Assembly (NCBI RefSeq): GCF_001662305.1
Contig: NZ_BDEP01000005.1
Span: 98,382-162,381 of the forward strand
Length of the DNA: 64,000 nt
Source of the DNA: Halomonas caseinilytica
GTDB taxonomy: Bacteria; Pseudomonadota; Gammaproteobacteria; Pseudomonadales; Halomonadaceae
Direction of reading: 5' to 3'
The translations under genes and the position numbers were made by a program. A model generated the notes under the pieces. The model was not told where the DNA came from. It was given only the letters and a program-made list of their open reading frames with translations, and did no database searches. Below, piece after piece: positions 59,830 through 64,000 of this stretch. Each line of letters opens with the position of its first letter. The first letter of the stretch is position 1.

Positions 59830-61229
59830 CGGCTCGCCTCCATGACGTTCGGTTCCAGGTTGTCGGGCGCCGGCTCCCGAGACCATAGCTGAAGGGTCAG
59901 GTAGCTGCGCCAGGGTGCGGCGTCGGCCGGGTCGATGCCGCCCAGGTGGCCAAGGGCTCGTCGTACCCCGGCGTCGCCATCCAGCCAGATGTCGGGATGC
60001 CCTATACCGCGCATGGCGGCGTAGTTTGCCGTCCAGGGACCGATGCCCTTGAGGGCCGTCCACTGGAGCGGATCGTCGCCCGATCCGGCACCAGCGTACC
60101 AGCTCGCGAAGCGTTGCAGGGTCGCCTTGCGTGCACCGGGCATGCGCAGGAAGGCGAGTTCGCTGGCGGCAATGGACTCGGGCGTGGGGAAATGATGGCC
60201 ATGCTCGGTCGGCTCGCCCAGTCGGGCGACCAGGGTGCCGACCAGTCGACGCGCGGCGACGATGGAGACCTGCTGGCCGAGGATCGCCCGCACGCCGGCC
60301 TCGAATGGCGACCAGACGCCGGGCAGGCGCAGGCCCGCAATCAGCGGCAACCCCGGCACGACACGACCGAGATGGGCCTCGATGGTAGCGGTATCGGCAT
60401 CCAGGTCGAGAACCCGGCGAATCCGCCGTACCACCGGTGCCAGGGCAGCAAGATCGTCCAGCGCCAGGTGCACGCGGAAAGCGTGGTGTTCGGGATGATG
60501 CTCGGCGGTGAACCAGCCGCGGGCGTTGCCCCAACGGATATGGCGGCCATAGTGATGCTCGCCGACCCACTCCAGGCCTTCGATGGCGCGTTGGCGGTGG
60601 AAGCCGTGTAAGGACTGCCAGGCATAGGGCGGCCGGTAGGCGAGCGTCAGCGTCAGGTCGTCGCCGCCATCGCCACCGTGGCGGCGCAATTCCCGAGGAG
60701 CCAGGCCGATGTGGCGGCGAAAGGCGTCGTTGAAACGCCTCAGGCTGCGAAAACCGCTGGCGTGGGCGACCTCGGTGACGGGCAGCCTGGTCTGATGCAG
60801 CAGTTGCTTGGCGAACAGGCACTGGCGATGCAGCGCATAGGACTTGGGTGAGACGCCGAGACGTTGCTGGAACAACTGGCGCAGATAACGTTCGCCGATG
60901 CCCAGGCGCTCACAGAGCGCGCCCAAGGTGGCCTCGCTCAGGGCGCCCTCGTCGATCAGCCGCAGGGCTCGTTCGAAGGTGGTGTGGGGGCCACGCCAGG
61001 CGGGCGAATCCGGTGCACTGTCCGGCCGGCAGCGCAGGCAGGGGCGAAAGCCATCCTGCGAGGCGGCCAGGGCGCTCTCGTAGTAACGCACGTTGCGTTC
61101 ATGGGGTGGGGTGGCCGGGCAGATCGGGCGGCAGTAGACGCCGGTGCTGGTCACCGCGATGAAGAAGCGGCCGTCGAACCGGGCATCCCGAGCCAGACGA
61201 GCCTGGCGGCACTGGGCGGGGTCCAGCAT
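59826..61229 (-). CDS. AdaA-AlkA fusion: methyl-phosphotriester sensor/AraC regulator plus 3-methyladenine DNA glycosylase
   Basis: This is a roughly 467-residue fusion. The N-terminal Ada-type zinc domain has four cysteines (GVYCRPICPATPPHERNVRY, then FRPCLRCRPD). An AraC helix-turn-helix follows (LCERLGIGERYLRQLFQQRL; VAHASGFRSLRRFNDAFRRH). The C-terminal AlkA glycosylase has FEAGVRAILGQQVSIVAARR, the helix-hairpin-helix LKGIGPWTANYAAMRGIGHP and catalytic Asp region DIWLDGDAGVRRAL. It senses alkylated phosphates and excises alkylated bases. Start ATG 61229 is preferred because GGAGGAG precedes it; an ATG seven codons earlier is possible. It overlaps ogt. Confidence 0.93.
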   Translation of the reverse strand: MLDPAQCRQARLARDARFDGRFFIAVTSTGVYCRPICPATPPHERNVRYYESALAASQDGFRPCLRCRPDSAPDSPAWRGPHTTFERALRLIDEGALSEATLGALCERLGIGERYLRQLFQQRLGVSPKSYALHRQCLFAKQLLHQTRLPVTEVAHASGFRSLRRFNDAFRRHIGLAPRELRRHGGDGGDDLTLTLAYRPPYAWQSLHGFHRQRAIEGLEWVGEHHYGRHIRWGNARGWFTAEHHPEHHAFRVHLALDDLAALAPVVRRIRRVLDLDADTATIEAHLGRVVPGLPLIAGLRLPGVWSPFEAGVRAILGQQVSIVAARRLVGTLVARLGEPTEHGHHFPTPESIAASELAFLRMPGARKATLQRFASWYAGAGSGDDPLQWTALKGIGPWTANYAAMRGIGHPDIWLDGDAGVRRALGHLGGIDPADAAPWRSYLTLQLWSREPAPDNLEPNVMEASR

Positions 61230-61317
61230 GATGGCGTTCTCCTCCGGCATCCCGAATCGATGTGGCCAGTGTATCGCGACGTATCGCGGAAACTAGCCGG
61301 AATCGGCAGTGAAGACG

Positions 61318-61782
61318 TCAGTCCGTTCTCAGTGGCCCGTTGGTCTTGAGGGTGTCCATGGCGACCTGAGTGGCAATGTCGTGGATGCCGTCCAGAGGAC
61401 TGACCACTTCGGCAAGGAAGCTCGACAGCGCACCGAGGCTGCCCACCACCACCTTGATGATGAAATCGTGGTTGCCGGTAACGGTATGGCACTCGATCAC
61501 CTCGTCCCGTTTCAGCAGAGCGGCTACGGCGCTTCGCGGGTCGTCCATGCGGTGCTTGTCCATGGAAAGGAAAATGAAGGCCGTGACCTGCAGGCCCAGG
61601 GCGTCGGGGGAGACGCGAAGCGAATATCCCTGGATCACGCCCTCGCGTTCCAGTCGTGCAAGGCGTCGCGAACATTGGCTGGTGGAAAGGTTCACCCGCT
61701 CTGAGAGTTGCCCCAGCGTCAGGCGGGCATCGCGCTGCAGGATATGCAGGAGTTTCAGATCAAAACGGTCGAGTGATGTCAT
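61318..61782 (-). CDS. Lrp/AsnC-family regulator, probably of kynurenine genes
   Basis: This 154-residue protein has an N-terminal helix-turn-helix (DLKLLHILQRDARLTLGQLS, then STSQCSRRLARLEREGVIQG) and a RAM ligand-binding domain (VIECHTVTGNHDFIIKVVVG). It is divergent from kynU across 135 bp. In pseudomonads an Lrp-type regulator (KynR) responds to kynurenine and activates kynureninase genes, so the same role is inferred here. Confidence 0.88.
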   Translation of the reverse strand: MTSLDRFDLKLLHILQRDARLTLGQLSERVNLSTSQCSRRLARLEREGVIQGYSLRVSPDALGLQVTAFIFLSMDKHRMDDPRSAVAALLKRDEVIECHTVTGNHDFIIKVVVGSLGALSSFLAEVVSPLDGIHDIATQVAMDTLKTNGPLRTD

Positions 61783-61917
61783 TTCTCTTTATAAAGCCAT
61801 TATGCGCAATAATTTTGCATAAAAGTGGGGTTTAGCGTGGAAAAACGCAACCTCTCGTCATCCATCTGCTCCTAGAATGCCCTGCAGCGATTCCCTTTGC
61901 CTGCCCGGAGATTCGAT

Positions 61918-63147
61918 ATGAGAGTGAACCTGGATCGTGTTCGTGAGCTTGATCGCCAGGATCCACTGGCGACCTTCAAGGAGCGCTTCGCGCTGCCGGA
62001 GGGCGTGCTCTACCTCGATGGCAATTCCCTCGGTGCCCAACCCCTTGCGGCCCGAGATGCGGTCGCCGAGACCCTGGATCAGTGGCGTGACGAGCTGATC
62101 AAGGGATGGAATCAGGGATGGTTCGATGCGCCGGAACGGCTCGGTAACCGGCTTGCCCCGGTGCTGGGGGCGGGTGAGGGCGAGGTGATCGTCACCGATA
62201 ACATCACGCTCAACATCTTCAAGTTGCTGGGCTATATCATCGGCCAGCGTGATGAAGGACGCGGGGTGGTACTGAGCGAGGGCGGCAACTTTCCCACCGA
62301 TGGCTACATCGCCCAGGGCTTCAGTCGCTTCGGCGGGCATGAGCATCGTTTCCTGCCCGAGGGGGCGCCGCTCGAGGCACATCTCGACGGTGTCGATGTG
62401 GTGGTGCTGAGCCAGGTCAATTACCGTACCGGTGCGTTGCGCGACATGGCGGCCGTCACCCGCCAGGTGCATGCACACGGCGCCGAGATCATCTGGGACC
62501 TGGCCCACTCGGCTGGGGCCTTGCCGGTGGACCTGAACGGCTGCGGGGCCCGTTATGCCGTGGGTTGCACCTACAAGTACCTCAACGGTGGCCCTGGTGC
62601 CCCGGCGTTCCTGTACGTCCAGCGCGATCACCAGGACGGTGGCTGGCAGCCGCTTTCCGGCTGGCACGGTCATGCCGCGCCCTTCGACTTCGAGGCGGAT
62701 TATGCCCCGGCCGGCGATATCACCCGCTTTCGCACCGGGACCCACTCGGCGTTGACCTACCGTGCCCTGGAGGCATCGCTCGACATGTGGCAGGACGTCG
62801 ATCTCCAGGCATTGCGCACCAAGAGCCTGGCGATGAGCGAGCTGTTTCGCGATTGTCTGGCTGATTTGCTCGAATCCTACGGCATTACCGATATCACCCC
62901 GGCGGCCGGGGAGAGGGGCAGCCAGGTATCGCTGGTGGACACCGAGAATGGCTTCGCCATCGTCCAGGCGCTGATCGCCCGGGGTGTGATCGGCGATTAC
63001 CGCGAGCCCGGCTTGATGCGTTTCGGCTTCACGCCGCTCTACCTGAGCTTCGAAGATGTCTGGCAGGCCGCCGGGCATTTCCGCGAGGTGCTGGAAACCG
63101 GCGAGTACCGGGAGTCGCGCTTCAACGTGCGCGGTGCCGTAACCTGA
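61918..63147 (+). CDS. kynU: Kynureninase
   Basis: The 409-residue PLP enzyme cleaves kynurenine to anthranilate and alanine. Seen: YLDGNSLGAQPLAARDAVAE, WNQGWFDAPERLGNRLAPVL, VTDNITLNIFKLLGYIIGQR, the PLP-contacting IIWDLAHSAGALPVDLNGC (Asp194, His197) and the Schiff-base Lys220 in VGCTYKYLNGGPGAPAFLYV. The start is ATG 61918, preceded by GGAG. A formamidase-like hydrolase gene follows after 9 bp, so both late steps of tryptophan-to-anthranilate conversion are linked; no kynA is in the window. Confidence 0.95.
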   Translation: MRVNLDRVRELDRQDPLATFKERFALPEGVLYLDGNSLGAQPLAARDAVAETLDQWRDELIKGWNQGWFDAPERLGNRLAPVLGAGEGEVIVTDNITLNIFKLLGYIIGQRDEGRGVVLSEGGNFPTDGYIAQGFSRFGGHEHRFLPEGAPLEAHLDGVDVVVLSQVNYRTGALRDMAAVTRQVHAHGAEIIWDLAHSAGALPVDLNGCGARYAVGCTYKYLNGGPGAPAFLYVQRDHQDGGWQPLSGWHGHAAPFDFEADYAPAGDITRFRTGTHSALTYRALEASLDMWQDVDLQALRTKSLAMSELFRDCLADLLESYGITDITPAAGERGSQVSLVDTENGFAIVQALIARGVIGDYREPGLMRFGFTPLYLSFEDVWQAAGHFREVLETGEYRESRFNVRGAVT

Positions 63148-63156
63148 GGATGCGCC

Positions 63157-63915
63157 ATGAGCGATGCCCTGGATCGCGAGTATTCACCGAGCCACTACGC
63201 CCGGGATGTCGCAGCCACCCTGGCGCGGCAGGCGGCGATGGGGCGGCAGGTGGTCGAGCGCCATGCGCCATGCCGGCTTGCCTATGGTGACGATCCACTG
63301 GCCAGGCTGGATCTTTTCGTGCCTCGGGGCGACGGCCCCTGGCCATTGATGGCCTTCATCCATGGAGGTTACTGGCAGGAACTGGACCATACCGCCACTG
63401 ACTTCCTGGCCGAGCGTTATCTGGCACGAGGCATGGCCTTCGCTTCCCTGGGCTACGGGCTGGCGCCGGCGACATCAATCGAGACCATGGGCGAGCAGTG
63501 CGCGCGCGGGCTGGCGGAGGCGCGGACGGCGCTCGATGCGCGGGGCGGTGTCGACGCCGTGACGCTCGGCGGTCACAGTGCCGGGGCCCAACTGGCCTGT
63601 CGAGTGGCTGATGAGGCAGGCAAGGACATCGACGCGCTGCTGCTGGTCAGCGGTGTCTATGACCTGACGCCGCTGGTCGACACCTACGTCAATGTACCGC
63701 TTTCGCTCGACCCGGCGCAGGCCCGGGCGTTGAGCCCGCTGTTCGGTGAGCTGACCGGACTGCCGCCGAGCCGAGTGTTGATCGCCGAGCACGACTCGCC
63801 CGCCTTCCGTCGCCAGGGACGCGACTTCGTGAGCGCACTGAACGCTGCCGGTGGCAGGGCGGATCTCGTCGACCTGCCGGACTGCGATCATTTCGACATT
63901 CTCGACCATCTCTAG
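63157..63915 (+). CDS. Alpha/beta hydrolase, probable kynurenine formamidase (arylformamidase type)
   Basis: The 252-residue alpha/beta hydrolase has the oxyanion motif FIHGGYWQELDHTATDF (HGGYW at 69-73) typical of animal-type arylformamidases, nucleophile Ser141 in LGGHSAGAQLACRVADEA, an Asp/Glu region RVLIAEHDSPAFRRQGRDFV and the C-terminal His in DCDHFDILDHL. Its position 9 bp after kynU supports hydrolysis of N-formylkynurenine. It differs from the metal-dependent KynB family, so this is a functional replacement. The remaining 85 bp to the window end hold no gene. Confidence 0.88.
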   Translation: MSDALDREYSPSHYARDVAATLARQAAMGRQVVERHAPCRLAYGDDPLARLDLFVPRGDGPWPLMAFIHGGYWQELDHTATDFLAERYLARGMAFASLGYGLAPATSIETMGEQCARGLAEARTALDARGGVDAVTLGGHSAGAQLACRVADEAGKDIDALLLVSGVYDLTPLVDTYVNVPLSLDPAQARALSPLFGELTGLPPSRVLIAEHDSPAFRRQGRDFVSALNAAGGRADLVDLPDCDHFDILDHL

Positions 63916-64000
63916 GCTGCCGAGGCGGCCATCACCACAACAACAATGGAGGCCGCGACGCGGCTTCCCCTGGATCTATTGGGGTCATCATCTAATGTAG

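Noticed and set aside
59830..60822. A minus-strand frame extending ogt upstream to 493 codons
   Set aside because: The extension is out-of-frame AdaA-AlkA sequence, Arg/Pro-rich; the ogt start at 59829 overlaps the AdaA-AlkA stop and gives a normal-length MGMT.
1..64000. CRISPR arrays, tRNA or rRNA genes
   Set aside because: No regularly spaced repeats, cloverleaf-like segments or rRNA-like conserved stretches were recognised on reading; a dedicated search could still find a tRNA missed by eye.

Overview
The window looks like chromosomal DNA of a GC-rich, moderately halophilic gammaproteobacterium, most likely a member of the Halomonadaceae (Halomonas-like). This is an inference from the high-GC housekeeping genes, the acidic exported proteins, a glycine-betaine binding protein, a Trk potassium transporter, a recC-recB-recD operon and the overall family mix. 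No rRNA, tRNA or CRISPR array was recognised.

Layout. 0-7.5 kb: a partial regulator, a DUF899 gene, arfB, a divergent ampR/class A beta-lactamase pair and several metabolic or membrane genes. 7.5-11.8 kb: an operon-like trkH-kdpD-kdpE run with no kdpFABC in view. 11.9-18.2 kb: an internally deleted M24-peptidase-like (DddP-like) relic beside a betaine-type binding protein, a methionine aminopeptidase paralogue with a ParD-like partner, and a TetR/sodium-symporter/amidohydrolase unit whose symporter carries an in-frame amber codon. 18.3-26.5 kb: an OmpW-like porin, GST, NfsA, SDR, MerR-TipAS, VOC, DUF2938/MerR, inositol-phosphatase and voltage-sensor-like genes. 26.5-31.6 kb: a scarred accessory segment between two direct copies of the 3' end of a nucleosidase gene. 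It holds a wrecked soxR, an FMN reductase, a metallo-beta-lactamase-fold protein, an HxlR regulator, an SDR, a quinone oxidoreductase and an aminotransferase stub.

32.8-39.6 kb is the most interesting part: an AT-richer island of plus-strand genes separated by attC-like recombination sites. It reads as a small integron cassette array with no integrase in view (CALIN-type). Its last and largest cassette carries an OLD-family ATPase-TOPRIM nuclease gene followed 9 bp later by a UvrD-like helicase gene, which is the architecture of the Gabija anti-phage system. Two or three small genes of unknown function sit in the preceding cassettes. The array abuts the 3' end of recD.

39.7-49.4 kb: recC-recB-recD with ATGA overlaps. 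49.6-52.6 kb: a phosphoesterase and an arsR-arsH-arsB arsenic resistance operon. 52.7-59.3 kb: a malonate uptake and use operon (TRAP transporter dctPQM, malonyl-CoA decarboxylase matA, malonyl-CoA synthetase matB) with a divergent GntR regulator and palindromic operators between them. 59.3-61.2 kb: alkylation repair (ogt and an AdaA-AlkA fusion). 61.3-63.9 kb: kynurenine degradation (Lrp-type regulator, kynureninase, formamidase-like hydrolase).
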